Assembly: GCF_015707995.1 (NCBI RefSeq)
Contig: NZ_JAAGRY010000003.1
Span: 1 to 64,000, forward strand
Source of the DNA: Microbacterium paulum
Lineage (GTDB): Bacteria; Actinomycetota; Actinomycetes; Actinomycetales; Microbacteriaceae
DNA: 64,000 nt
Reading direction: 5' to 3'
Of the stretch, positions 35,612 to 43,380 are shown piece after piece. The notes beneath the pieces were generated by a model. That model was not told where the DNA came from and did not search any database. It saw only the letters and a list, made by a program, of their open reading frames with translations. Position 1 is the first letter of the stretch, and each line of letters starts with the position of its first letter. The translations under genes were made by a program, and so were the position numbers.

Positions 35612-35700
35612 ACGCTCGGATGCTTCGGCACCCGAGCATGCAACTCCACAGTGTGACAGTGGCTCACCCTGCCGCGAGGCCGAAAGGCTGACAGGCTCCA

Positions 35701-36067
35701 GGGGCTGATCGGTTTCGACAGCGCCTGTGACGCTGCGGGAAGCGGGCCGAGGATGCAGGGTTATCTCGTAAACGATCTCTGCGAACCAATAGTTGCCGAT
35801 GCAAAGCGCAACGACTTCGCCCTCGCTGCCTAAGCGAGTCCGATAGTCCGTCAGACCGTGGGTGATCCCGCCACGGACCCTGGCGTCATCTAGGGATCTT
35901 GCTGTGTGACGGGGTCTCGACGTCACGCGGGACTCTTCTGAGACTGGGCTCGTCGACTTAGGTGTCTGTGACAAAGGTCGGAGCCGAGCAGAACGTCTCC
36001 ACAGACTGCGCCCGGAGAAGACGCAGCATTTCAGCGCTGGACGGGGGTTCGATTCCCCCCAGCTCCA
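35701..36067 (+). ncRNA. ssrA: tmRNA (transfer-messenger RNA)
   Basis: It begins GGGGCTGATCGGTTTCGACA and ends GGGTTCGATTCCCCCCAGCT plus CCA73. Acceptor halves GGGGCTG and CAGCTCC pair. The tag frame starts at GCC 35795 and stops at TAA 35831-35833, encoding ADAKRNDFALAA. The ALAA end is the protease degron. The genome has CGA, not CCA, at 36068-36070, so CCA must be added after processing. An 86-base leader from the TAGACT promoter would be cut by RNase P. Confidence 0.97.
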
Positions 36068-36097
36068 CGACGCCGCTGTCACACGATATGTGGATGC

Positions 36098-36137
36098 CAC
36101 GAAGGCCGAGCCCGCGCAGGGCCCGGCCTTCGTCGTG
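36098..36137. terminator. Hairpin terminator after ssrA
   Basis: CACGAAGGCCGAGCCC and GGGCCCGGCCTTCGT form a long stem around GCGCA with minor mismatches. It lies 30 bases after tmRNA and 12 bases before the end of the convergent lipoprotein gene. It may stop transcription from both sides. Confidence 0.75.
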
Positions 36138-36148
36138 TGCGGCCCCCG

Positions 36149-36739
36149 TCAGCTCGCGGGGCGCTGGATCAGCAGGAGGCTCTGCTTGAGGTCGGCGACC
36201 GTCACCCAGCCGTCACCGAACTCGTAGGTCATGCCGTACCCGTTCTCGTCGGTGGTCGGGGCCTGCGTCGGGTCTTCGGTGATGTAGACGACGTCGCCGC
36301 TCTCTTCGCGCCGCCAACCCTTGGCTTCGAGCCCCCGCTGCATCGACGCGGCCTGGTCGGTGGTGATCGGCGCCCAGCCGAAGATCATCAGGTTGCCCGA
36401 CGGCACCGCGTAGTCGGCCCAGGTGCACTGCAGCCCCTTGGTGAGGGTCACTCCGCCGGCGGCGAACGGCGTCTCTTTGGCCGTCCACCCCTTCGCCTGC
36501 AGCTCGGCGAGCAGGTCTTCCTGCACGAGGTTTTCGCACGTCACGGCTTCGGCCGTCGTCGTCGGCGATGCCGTGGGCTCGGTGACGACCTCGGTCGGGG
36601 CCGTCGTCGGGGCATCCGTGCCGACCGTCTCTGTGGGGGCGGGTGCGGCGCTCGTGCTGCAGCCGGTGAGGAGCATCGCGGCGAGGCTCAGAGAGGCGAC
36701 GGCGGCGAGGACGGTGGAGCGGGTGCGGGGGAGGGTCAT
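36149..36739 (-). CDS. Putative lipoprotein of unknown function
   Basis: A 196-residue secreted protein. The signal peptide TVLAAVASLSLAAMLLTGCS has a lipobox with the lipidated Cys. A Thr/Pro-rich linker follows, then a small domain with two cysteines (VTCENLVQ and LQCTWADY). It overlaps the HisN-like gene by ATGA, so the two are co-transcribed. No family recognised. Confidence 0.8.
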   Translation of the reverse strand: MTLPRTRSTVLAAVASLSLAAMLLTGCSTSAAPAPTETVGTDAPTTAPTEVVTEPTASPTTTAEAVTCENLVQEDLLAELQAKGWTAKETPFAAGGVTLTKGLQCTWADYAVPSGNLMIFGWAPITTDQAASMQRGLEAKGWRREESGDVVYITEDPTQAPTTDENGYGMTYEFGDGWVTVADLKQSLLLIQRPAS

Positions 36740-37584
36740 CGTGTGGGTCCGGTCGGGGAGGGGGTGGTGAGGAGGGCGAGGAAATCTTCGTGCAGGGCGC
36801 CGTTGGTCGCGAGCGACGAGCGCGAGGCGATGCTGTCGGCGCCGTCGATGTCGGTGAAGCGGCCGCCCGCCTCCATGACGATCGGCACGAGAGCGGCGAT
36901 GTCGTACTCTTTGACGCCGAACTCCGCGACGAACTCGAGGCGCCCCTCGGCGAGCAGCATGTATGGCCAGGTGTCGCCGTAGCCGCGATCGCGCCAGACC
37001 GCACGACTGAGCCGCAGCAGATCGTCTGAGCGGCCCACCTCGTCCCACTGGGCGATGGACTGGAAGCTGACGCTCGCATCGGCGAGGTTCGTCACGCCCG
37101 ACACCGCGAGGCGCGCCGGTTCGCCGTCGGGGGTGTTCGTCCAGGCGCCGAGCCCTGTCGCCGCCCACCAGCGCCGCCCGAGGGCGGGCTGGCTCGCCAC
37201 GCCGACGCGCGGCACGCCGTCGATCGCGAGGGCGATGAGGGTCGTCCACATCGGGATGCCCTTGAGGTAGTTCGCGGTGCCGTCGATGGGGTCGATGATC
37301 CACTGCCGCGCCGGGTCGCCGCTCGTGCCGAACTCTTCGCCGAGCACGCCGTCACCGGGGCGCTCGGTCGAGAGGATGCCTCGGATCGCGCGCTCCGTCG
37401 CGAGATCGGCCTCGGTGACGTGCGTCGCGTCGGCCTTCACCTGCACGTCGAGGTCGGCGGCGTCGAAACGGGCCATCGTGACCGCGTCGGCCGCGTCGGC
37501 CAGTCGCAGCGCGAGAGCGAGATCGTCCGTCAGGTCGCCGTCGAAGGGCGCGTTCCACGAAGCAGATGCGGCGGGGGAGGTCAC
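36736..37584 (-). CDS. Inositol-monophosphatase family phosphatase, probable histidinol-phosphatase (HisN-like)
   Basis: A 282-residue metal-dependent phosphatase. Metal-binding motifs are GEEFG, WIIDPIDGTANYLKG and the late EYDIAALVPIVMEAGGRF. The sequence around YGDTWPYMLLAEGRLEFVAE resembles actinobacterial HisN (histidinol-phosphate phosphatase). The alternatives are inositol or fructose-bisphosphate phosphatase. There are no other his genes in the window. The GTG start lies six bases after TATTCT. Confidence 0.85.
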   Translation of the reverse strand: MTSPAASASWNAPFDGDLTDDLALALRLADAADAVTMARFDAADLDVQVKADATHVTEADLATERAIRGILSTERPGDGVLGEEFGTSGDPARQWIIDPIDGTANYLKGIPMWTTLIALAIDGVPRVGVASQPALGRRWWAATGLGAWTNTPDGEPARLAVSGVTNLADASVSFQSIAQWDEVGRSDDLLRLSRAVWRDRGYGDTWPYMLLAEGRLEFVAEFGVKEYDIAALVPIVMEAGGRFTDIDGADSIASRSSLATNGALHEDFLALLTTPSPTGPTR

Positions 37585-37590
37585 CTCACC

Positions 37591-37596
37591 AGAATA
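37591..37596 (-). promoter_or_regulatory. -10 box TATTCT, leaderless start
   Basis: On the minus strand TATTCT is followed by six bases and the GTG at 37584. Confidence 0.55.
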
Positions 37597-37640
37597 CGGG
37601 GCGCCGCATGCTCGATTGGCGATGAACGCCGTCGTGATGG

Positions 37641-37646
37641 TAACGT
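37641..37646 (+). promoter_or_regulatory. -10 box TAACGT for tRNA-Lys
   Basis: TAACGT lies 51 bases before the tRNA 5' end. TTGGCG at 37616-37621 is a possible -35. Confidence 0.4.
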
Positions 37647-37697
37647 TGTCCCTCGGTTCGCCCCACTGGTTTTCACCGGATCAGGCGGCCGCGGAAC

Positions 37698-37770
37698 GCA
37701 CCTCTAGCTCAATCGGCAGAGCAACTGACTCTTAATCAGTGGGTTCTGGGTTCGAGTCCCAGGGGGTGCA
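37698..37770 (+). tRNA. tRNA-Lys (anticodon CUU)
   Basis: The acceptor stem is GCACCTC with GGGGTGC, and A73 is at 37770. The anticodon arm ACTGA-CTCTTAA-TCAGT gives CUU. The T arm is CTGGG-TTCGAGT-CCCAG. CCA is not encoded (CCG follows). Confidence 0.97.
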
Positions 37771-37778
37771 CCGGTGAG

Positions 37779-37824
37779 AAACACCCGGTAGGAATCCACG
37801 GATTCTGACCGGGTGTTTTCCTTT
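37779..37824 (+). terminator. Intrinsic terminator after tRNA-Lys
   Basis: AAACACCCGGT and ACCGGGTGTTT pair, extended inward by GGAATCC/GGATTC, and followed by TTTTCCTTT. This is a rare U-rich terminator for this GC level. Confidence 0.85.
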
Positions 37825-37883
37825 GATCGCGAAGGGATCTCCCGCGGCGCCGCACGATGCCGGAGCGGCGTAGCAGCCACGAG

Positions 37884-37911
37884 AACGGCCCCGGATCACT
37901 CCGGGGCCGTT
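37884..37911. terminator. Second hairpin between tRNA-Lys and the MFS gene
   Basis: AACGGCCCCGGA and TCCGGGGCCGTT form a perfect 12-bp stem with loop TCAC. It lies 22 bases from the end of the convergent MFS gene and probably terminates that transcript. Confidence 0.75.
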
Positions 37912-37933
37912 GTCGTGAACTTCGATCGGTGGG

Positions 37934-39160
37934 TCAGGCGGCGTCGCCCACGAGCACGGCGGCCGCCTCTTCGGTGGCATCCGCTTCGTGCACGTCGATT
38001 CTGCGCAGGGCGCGGCGACCGAACAGGATCACACCGGCCGAGATCAGCACCGAGACCGCGGCGAAGCAGAACGGCACCGAGGCGTTGAAGGCGTGCCACA
38101 GGGCGGCGGCGATCGGCGGGGCGGCGGCGCCGCCGAGGAAGCGCACAGCCGAGTACGACGACGACGCGACCGAGCGCGGCAGGTCGGTGGCCTCCATGAC
38201 CGATTCGGTGAGGATCGTGTTCATCAGGCCGAGCAGCAGGCCGCCCACGATGATGCAGGCCACGAGCGCCGGCGCCGATTCGACGACGAGCGCGGCGACG
38301 ATCAGGTCGATGGCCAGCAGGGGCAGCACGATCAGCATGGCGGTGCTGCGCTTCATGGTTCGAAGGAGCACCGGCGCGACCCACACGCTCGTGACGGCGA
38401 GCGCGACACCCCAGCCGAAGAACGTCAGGCCGATGCCCATCGCCCCGAACCCGAGCGGGAAGGGCGAGAACGCGAGCAGCACGAAGAACCCGATGTTGTA
38501 GAACAGCGCGGCGATCGCGAGCACCGCGAGCGCCGGCTGGCGCAGCGCCCGGAACGGAGCCGAAAGAGGCACCGGCGTGCGCTTCTCGCCCGAGTTGCGG
38601 ACGAGCGCGAGCACCGCGATGAACCCGATCGCCATGAGCACGACGACGCCGAAGAACGGGCCGCGCCAGCTGATCTCGCCGAGCACGCCGCCAACGAGGG
38701 GGCCGATCGCGATGCCGAGGCCGAGGGCCGCTTCGTAGAGGATGATCGCGGCCGATGACCCGCCCGAGGCGGCGCCGACGATCGTCGCGAGCGCCGTCGA
38801 GATGAACAGGGCGTTGCCGAGACCCCACCCGGCGCGGAAGCCGATGATCGCGTCGACGCTGCCCGACAGGGCGCACAGCAGCGCGAACACCACGATCAGG
38901 CCGAGACCGATCAGAAGCGTCGCCTTCGTGCCGATGCGTGAGGAGATCCAACTCGTGAAGAGCATCGCGACACCCGTGACGACGAGGTAGCTGGTGAAGA
39001 GCATCTCGGTTTCGACGGGGGAGGCCTGCAGTGATTCGGCGATCGCGGGAAGGATCGGATCGACCAGCCCGATGCCCATGAAGGCGATGACACAGGCGAA
39101 GGCGACCGCCCACACCTGAGCGGGCTGGCGCCACACGCTGACCTTCGCGGCGGCGCTCAT
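37934..39160 (-). CDS. MFS transporter, probable drug efflux
   Basis: A 408-residue 12-helix transporter with helix 1 AVAFACVIAFMGIGLVDPIL. It has the loop 2-3 segment TSWISSRIGTKATLLIGLGL and the helix 5 antiporter-like stretch GLGIAIGPLVGGVLGEISWR. Drug:proton antiporters carry a similar motif. It overlaps the MarR gene by ATGA, so the regulator and pump share one transcript. That pairing usually means induction by the pump's substrate. Confidence 0.88.
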   Translation of the reverse strand: MSAAAKVSVWRQPAQVWAVAFACVIAFMGIGLVDPILPAIAESLQASPVETEMLFTSYLVVTGVAMLFTSWISSRIGTKATLLIGLGLIVVFALLCALSGSVDAIIGFRAGWGLGNALFISTALATIVGAASGGSSAAIILYEAALGLGIAIGPLVGGVLGEISWRGPFFGVVVLMAIGFIAVLALVRNSGEKRTPVPLSAPFRALRQPALAVLAIAALFYNIGFFVLLAFSPFPLGFGAMGIGLTFFGWGVALAVTSVWVAPVLLRTMKRSTAMLIVLPLLAIDLIVAALVVESAPALVACIIVGGLLLGLMNTILTESVMEATDLPRSVASSSYSAVRFLGGAAAPPIAAALWHAFNASVPFCFAAVSVLISAGVILFGRRALRRIDVHEADATEEAAAVLVGDAA

Positions 39161-39588
39161 CGGGTGACCTCCGCCGTGCGCGTGCGCGCGTCGACGACGT
39201 CGGCTGCGCGACGGATCGCGGCCCAGTCGTCGGCGTCGAGATCGCTGAAGCGGGGGGCGAGGGCGGCACCGAGCACCTGAATCCACTCGTCGAGCGCGGT
39301 GAGGCCCGCCGGAGTCACCGACACGACCGTGGCCCGCGAGTCGTGCTCGTCGTGCCCGCGTTCGAGCAGCCCCGCCTCGGTCATCTGCGCGACGAGTCGC
39401 GTCATGCCGGGCTGGGTCACGCGGCTCAGCGCAGCGAGGTCGCCGATGCGCTGCGGGCCGTGCTCGCGCAGCAGGCTGAGTGTGCGCCACTGCGCCGCCG
39501 GCGCTTCGTTTCGGGTCTCGAGCGAGGCGACGCGCGCGAGCGCGTGGGCCCCGAGGACGAGACGAAGGAGATCGTCTTCGTTTTGCAT
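39157..39588 (-). CDS. MarR family transcriptional regulator
   Basis: A 143-residue winged-helix regulator. Seen: QWRTLSLLREHGPQRIGDLA and LSRVTQPGMTRLVAQMTEAG (recognition helix), then the wing HDEHDSRATVVSVTPAG. It is leaderless: TATACT ends six bases before the ATG. A 28-bp dyad covers the -10 and start codon, which points to autorepression together with the MFS pump. Confidence 0.9.
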   Translation of the reverse strand: MQNEDDLLRLVLGAHALARVASLETRNEAPAAQWRTLSLLREHGPQRIGDLAALSRVTQPGMTRLVAQMTEAGLLERGHDEHDSRATVVSVTPAGLTALDEWIQVLGAALAPRFSDLDADDWAAIRRAADVVDARTRTAEVTR

Positions 39589-39613
39589 ACCGCCAGTATA
39601 TACCGCAGGTATG
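39586..39613. promoter_or_regulatory. MarR-type operator over the marR -10 and start codon
   Basis: CATACC (39586-39591) and GGTATG (39608-39613) flank GTATATAC (39596-39603), all centred on 39599.5. The minus-strand -10 TATACT (39600-39595) lies inside. Bound repressor would cover the promoter. Confidence 0.7.
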
Positions 39614-39671
39614 TAATGACGGATGCCGCCGCGCGGTTACCGGATCGTGATGGATGCCGCGCGTGCTGCAT

Positions 39672-39700
39672 TTGACACGGACCGGCGGCCCGAACAAGAT
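39672..39700 (+). promoter_or_regulatory. Promoter of the Liv-type transporter operon
   Basis: TTGACA (39672-39677), 17 bases, then CAAGAT (39695-39700). It is one of few consensus -35 boxes in the window. Transcription would start near 39707. Confidence 0.6.
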
Positions 39701-39706
39701 GGCACT

Positions 39707-39726
39707 ACCTGAATCACATCTCAGGT
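39707..39726. promoter_or_regulatory. Inverted repeat at the transcription start of the Liv-type operon
   Basis: ACCTGA and TCAGGT are separated by eight bases, right at the expected +1. A dimeric regulator such as the TetR protein encoded in this operon could bind here. Confidence 0.5.
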
Positions 39727-39754
39727 CTACCTTCCAACGGTGAAAGGCACGCAC

Positions 39755-40966
39755 ATGCGGGTTACGAAGAAGTTGCTCCCTGGGGTCGTGATGGCATTCG
39801 CCGCCACGGCCGCCCTCGCCCTGTCGGCGTGCGCGCCGACCGCGGCCACCCCCGACGCCTCGGGCTCGGGCGCCGCCGGCCCCGCCGACATCACCGTCGG
39901 CGTCATCACGAGCGAAACCGGACCGCTCGCCGGCTACGGCAAGCAGTACCTCGACGGCTTCAAGGCCGGGCTCGACTACGCCACCGGCGGCACCAACGAG
40001 GTGGGCGGCACCAAGATCACCGTCGACTACCGCGACGACGCGGGCGACCCCGACACCGCCGTCGGCGCCGCGAAGGAGCTCATCGGCTCGGGCGTGAACA
40101 TCCTCGCCGGCAGCGCCTCGTCGGGCGTCGCCGCCGCGGTCGCCGAGCAGGCCGGGCAGAACAAGGTGCTGTTCATCTCGGGCCCCGCCGCCGCCGACGC
40201 GCTCACCGGCATCAACGGCTACACGTTCCGCAGCGGCCGCCAGTCGGCGCAAGACGTTGCGACGGCCGGCACCTTCCTCGGCGACGTCAAGGGCAAGAAG
40301 ATCACGGTGCTCGCCCAGAACAGCGCCTTCGGTCAGGGCAACGTCGCCGCCGTCACCGCCATCCTCGGCGGCAAGGGTGCGACCGTCGAGAGTGTGCTGG
40401 TCGCCGAAGACGTCACCGAGTTCACGCCGTTCGCCCAGCAGGTGCTCGCCGGCACCCCCGACCTCGTGTTCGTGGCGTGGGCCGGAGCGACCTCCGGCGC
40501 GATGTGGCAGGCGATGAGCCAGCAGGGCGTGCTCGACGCGGTGCCGGTGGTCACGGGCCTCGGCGACTCGGCGACATTCGGTGCCTACGGCGAGGCATCC
40601 GAGAAGATCAGCTTCCTCAACTACTACTTCCCGGGAGCACCCGACAATGACGTGAACACGGCGATGATCGACGCGGTCGAGAAGGCCGGCGGCACCCCCG
40701 ACCTCTTCACCCCCGACGGCTTCAACGCCGCCATCATGGTCGTGCAGGCCATCAAGGAGGGCAAGGGCGACGTCGACGCGATGGTGGCATCGCTCGAAGG
40801 CTTCACGTTCGACGGCCCCAAGGGCTCGCTCACGGTGCGCGCCGGTGACCACGCCCTGCTGCAGGACATGTACCAGGTGAGGCTCGTCGCGGACGCCGGA
40901 TCGTTCATTCCGGAACTGGTCAAGACCGTCCCGGCGGACGACGTCGCCCCGGCCGAAGCGCAGTAG
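39755..40966 (+). CDS. ABC transporter substrate-binding lipoprotein (Leu/Ile/Val-type, Peripla_BP_6)
   Basis: A 403-residue solute receptor. The signal peptide ends in lipobox ALALSAC. The mature part starts ITVGVITSETGPLAGYGKQY and includes GGTKITVDYRDDAGDP and ILAGSASSGVAAAVAEQAGQ, as in LivJ/LivK-type receptors. The ligand could be an amino acid, amide, aromatic acid or other organic acid; downstream genes favour a short hydroxy or keto acid. The ATG at 39755 follows AAAGG by seven bases; the upstream GTG at 39740 is less likely. Confidence 0.9.
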   Translation: MRVTKKLLPGVVMAFAATAALALSACAPTAATPDASGSGAAGPADITVGVITSETGPLAGYGKQYLDGFKAGLDYATGGTNEVGGTKITVDYRDDAGDPDTAVGAAKELIGSGVNILAGSASSGVAAAVAEQAGQNKVLFISGPAAADALTGINGYTFRSGRQSAQDVATAGTFLGDVKGKKITVLAQNSAFGQGNVAAVTAILGGKGATVESVLVAEDVTEFTPFAQQVLAGTPDLVFVAWAGATSGAMWQAMSQQGVLDAVPVVTGLGDSATFGAYGEASEKISFLNYYFPGAPDNDVNTAMIDAVEKAGGTPDLFTPDGFNAAIMVVQAIKEGKGDVDAMVASLEGFTFDGPKGSLTVRAGDHALLQDMYQVRLVADAGSFIPELVKTVPADDVAPAEAQ

Positions 40967-40994
40967 ACGCGCACGAGCGAGGCATAGCACCACG

Positions 40995-41771
40995 ATGAGC
41001 ACCCCACTCCCGTCCGCGCTCAGGATCGAAGGCCTCGGCCTGAAGATCGGCGGCGCCACCATTCTGAAAGATGTCGATCTCGACGTCGCACCCGGCAGCA
41101 TCGTCGGCGTGATCGGCCCCAACGGAGCCGGAAAGACCACGTTGTTCAATGTGATCTCCGGTGTCGCGCGGCCCACCGAGGGTCGCATCGTGATGGACGG
41201 CGACGACATCACCCGCAGCTCCGTTCCGGAGCGGGCGCGGGCGGGACTGGGGCGCACGTTTCAGACCTCGAGCCTCTTCCCACGGCTCAGCGTGCTCGAG
41301 AACGTGCGCCTGGCCGCCCAGGTCTCGCTCGGCGGCAACTATTCGCTCGTGCGATTTCCGCGCCGAACGGATGCCGCGACAGCCCACGCCCTCGAGCAGC
41401 TGACCAAGGTCGGACTCACCCACAAACTCGACACCGCCGCCGGCGACATCTCGCACGGCGACAAGCGCAAGCTCGAGATCGCGGTGCTGCTCGCGACGCG
41501 CTCGAAGATCGTGTTGCTCGACGAGCCGATGGCGGGCGTCGCCTCGGGCGACGTCGCCGGCCTCGTCGACAACATCCGCGACCTGCAGCGCGAAACCGGG
41601 TGCACGGTCCTCATGGTCGAGCACCACATCGACGTGCTCATGGGTCTCGTCGAGCGCGTCGCCGTCATGTACGCCGGCTCGATCATCGCTTTCGACACCC
41701 CCCAGAGGATCATGGAGAACACCCTCGTGCAGAGCGCCTACCTCGGTCGGGCGCAGGGGAGCGCGGCATGA
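40995..41771 (+). CDS. Branched-chain-type ABC transporter ATP-binding protein (LivG-like)
   Basis: A 258-residue ATPase. Walker A is [29 protein letters not shown] is LivG-typical. The signature region reads ISHGDKRKLEIAVLLATR, where the usual LSYG is ISHG. Walker B is IVLLDEPMAGV. It pairs with the LivF-like gene that overlaps it by ATGA. Confidence 0.92.
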   Translation: MSTPLPSALRIEGLGLKIGGATILKDVDLDVAPGSIVGVIGPNGAGKTTLFNVISGVARPTEGRIVMDGDDITRSSVPERARAGLGRTFQTSSLFPRLSVLENVRLAAQVSLGGNYSLVRFPRRTDAATAHALEQLTKVGLTHKLDTAAGDISHGDKRKLEIAVLLATRSKIVLLDEPMAGVASGDVAGLVDNIRDLQRETGCTVLMVEHHIDVLMGLVERVAVMYAGSIIAFDTPQRIMENTLVQSAYLGRAQGSAA

Positions 41772-42508
41772 ACGCCCCCGCGCCGACCCCGATCCTCACC
41801 GTCTCGCACCTGAGCGCGTCGATCGCCGGCCAGCAGGTCGTCGAAGACGTCAGCTTCGAGGTCCCCGCCACCGGCATCACCGCGGTGCTGGGGCGCAACG
41901 GCGTAGGCAAGACGTCCACGATCCGCGGCATCCTGGGGCTCATCCACCGCCAGGGCGAGGTCACCCTCGCGGGCGAGCGGATCGACGGCCTGCCCACCCA
42001 CCGCATCGTGCAGCGCGGCGTCGGGTACGTGCCCGAAGACCGCGAGGTCTTCGCCGGGCTCACCGTCGCCGAGAACCTCGCCCTCGCGGAGCGCGGGTCG
42101 CGCCTGCGCGGCGAGGCCAACCCGCGGCGCGCCTTCGTCGCCGAACTCTTCCCCGACCTCGTCGCGCGGCGCGCGCAGCAGGCCGGCACGTTGTCGGGCG
42201 GGCAGCAGCAGATGGTCTCCGTCGCCCGCGCGCTGCTCAACGACAACCGCATCCTGCTCGTCGACGAGCCGACCAAGGGGCTCGCCCCCAAGATCGTCGA
42301 CGAAGTCGCCGACGCGCTCGAAGAGGCATCCACGATCGTTCCGATCCTGCTGGTCGAACAGAACCTCGACGTGGTGCGCCGCCTCGCGACCAGCGCCGTC
42401 GTCATCGCCGGTGGGCGTGTCGTGCACACGGGGCCGGCACGCGAGATCCTCGACGACGAGGCGCTCACGATGCGCCTGCTCGGCGTCAGCGCGGAGGCCC
42501 ACGCATGA
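41768..42508 (+). CDS. Branched-chain-type ABC transporter ATP-binding protein (LivF-like)
   Basis: A 246-residue ATPase. Walker A is GRNGVGKTS, the signature is LSGGQQQMVSVARALL and Walker B is ILLVDEPTKGLAP. GYVPEDREVFAGLTVAENL is typical of LivF. It overlaps both neighbours by four bases. Confidence 0.92.
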   Translation: MNAPAPTPILTVSHLSASIAGQQVVEDVSFEVPATGITAVLGRNGVGKTSTIRGILGLIHRQGEVTLAGERIDGLPTHRIVQRGVGYVPEDREVFAGLTVAENLALAERGSRLRGEANPRRAFVAELFPDLVARRAQQAGTLSGGQQQMVSVARALLNDNRILLVDEPTKGLAPKIVDEVADALEEASTIVPILLVEQNLDVVRRLATSAVVIAGGRVVHTGPAREILDDEALTMRLLGVSAEAHA

Positions 42509-43380
42509 GCAGCATCGTCCTGATCCTCATCACTGGCATCGGCCTCGGTGCGCTGTACTTCCTCGTCGCCTCGGGCCTCAGCCTCATCTACGGCCTCATG
42601 CACGTGTTGAACTTCGCGCACGGCGCCTTCCTCACCCTCGCCGCACTCGTCGGCTGGCAGGTCGCCCGCGCGCTCGGCACCGAATCGTGGGGCTCGTTCC
42701 TCGCCTCGGTGCTCGTCGGCGCCGTCGTCGGTGCGATCTTCGCGACCCTCACCGAACTCGTGCTCATCCGTCCCCTGTACGAACGTCACATCGAGCAGGT
42801 GCTCGTCACGGTCGGGCTCTCGTTCGCCGCGGTCGCGCTGTTCGAGGGGATCTGGGGCACGGATGCCATCACGGTGGCCGGCCCGAGCTGGCTGAAGGGC
42901 ACCACCGACGTGCTCGGCGCCCGCATCCCGAACACCTACTGGGTGCTCATGATCGCGGCGGCGCTCGTGCTCGTCGCCCTCGTGCTGTTCCTCAAGAAGA
43001 CGCGTTACGGCATGATCATCCGCGCCGGCGTCGAGAACCGCGCGATGGTCACCGCGCTCGGCATCGACGTACGGCGCAGCTTCACCCTCGTCTTCGCGAT
43101 CGGGGGCGCGGCAGCCGGCATCGGCGGCGTGCTCGCGATGCACTACACGACGTTCGTCTCGGCGCACCTCGGTGCGACGCTCCTGATCTTCGCCTTCATC
43201 GTCACGGTCATCGGCGGGCTCGGCTCGCTGACCGGAGCCGCGATCGCCTCGGTGCTCGTCGCCGTACTGCAGCAGTTCGCCAACGTCTATCTGAACGGCA
43301 CGGGCGACTTCATCGTCGTCGCCCTGCTCGCCGTCGTCCTGCTCGTGCGACCGAGCGGCCTCATGGGGAGGAAAGCATGA
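42505..43380 (+). CDS. Branched-chain-type ABC transporter permease (LivH-like)
   Basis: A 291-residue permease with about eight helices. LSLIYGLMHVLNFAHGAFLT near the start and RAGVENRAMVTALGIDVRRS (coupling region) are LivH hallmarks. The end, VLLVRPSGLMGRKA, is also typical. It overlaps LivF- and LivM-like genes. Confidence 0.93.
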   Translation: MSSIVLILITGIGLGALYFLVASGLSLIYGLMHVLNFAHGAFLTLAALVGWQVARALGTESWGSFLASVLVGAVVGAIFATLTELVLIRPLYERHIEQVLVTVGLSFAAVALFEGIWGTDAITVAGPSWLKGTTDVLGARIPNTYWVLMIAAALVLVALVLFLKKTRYGMIIRAGVENRAMVTALGIDVRRSFTLVFAIGGAAAGIGGVLAMHYTTFVSAHLGATLLIFAFIVTVIGGLGSLTGAAIASVLVAVLQQFANVYLNGTGDFIVVALLAVVLLVRPSGLMGRKA

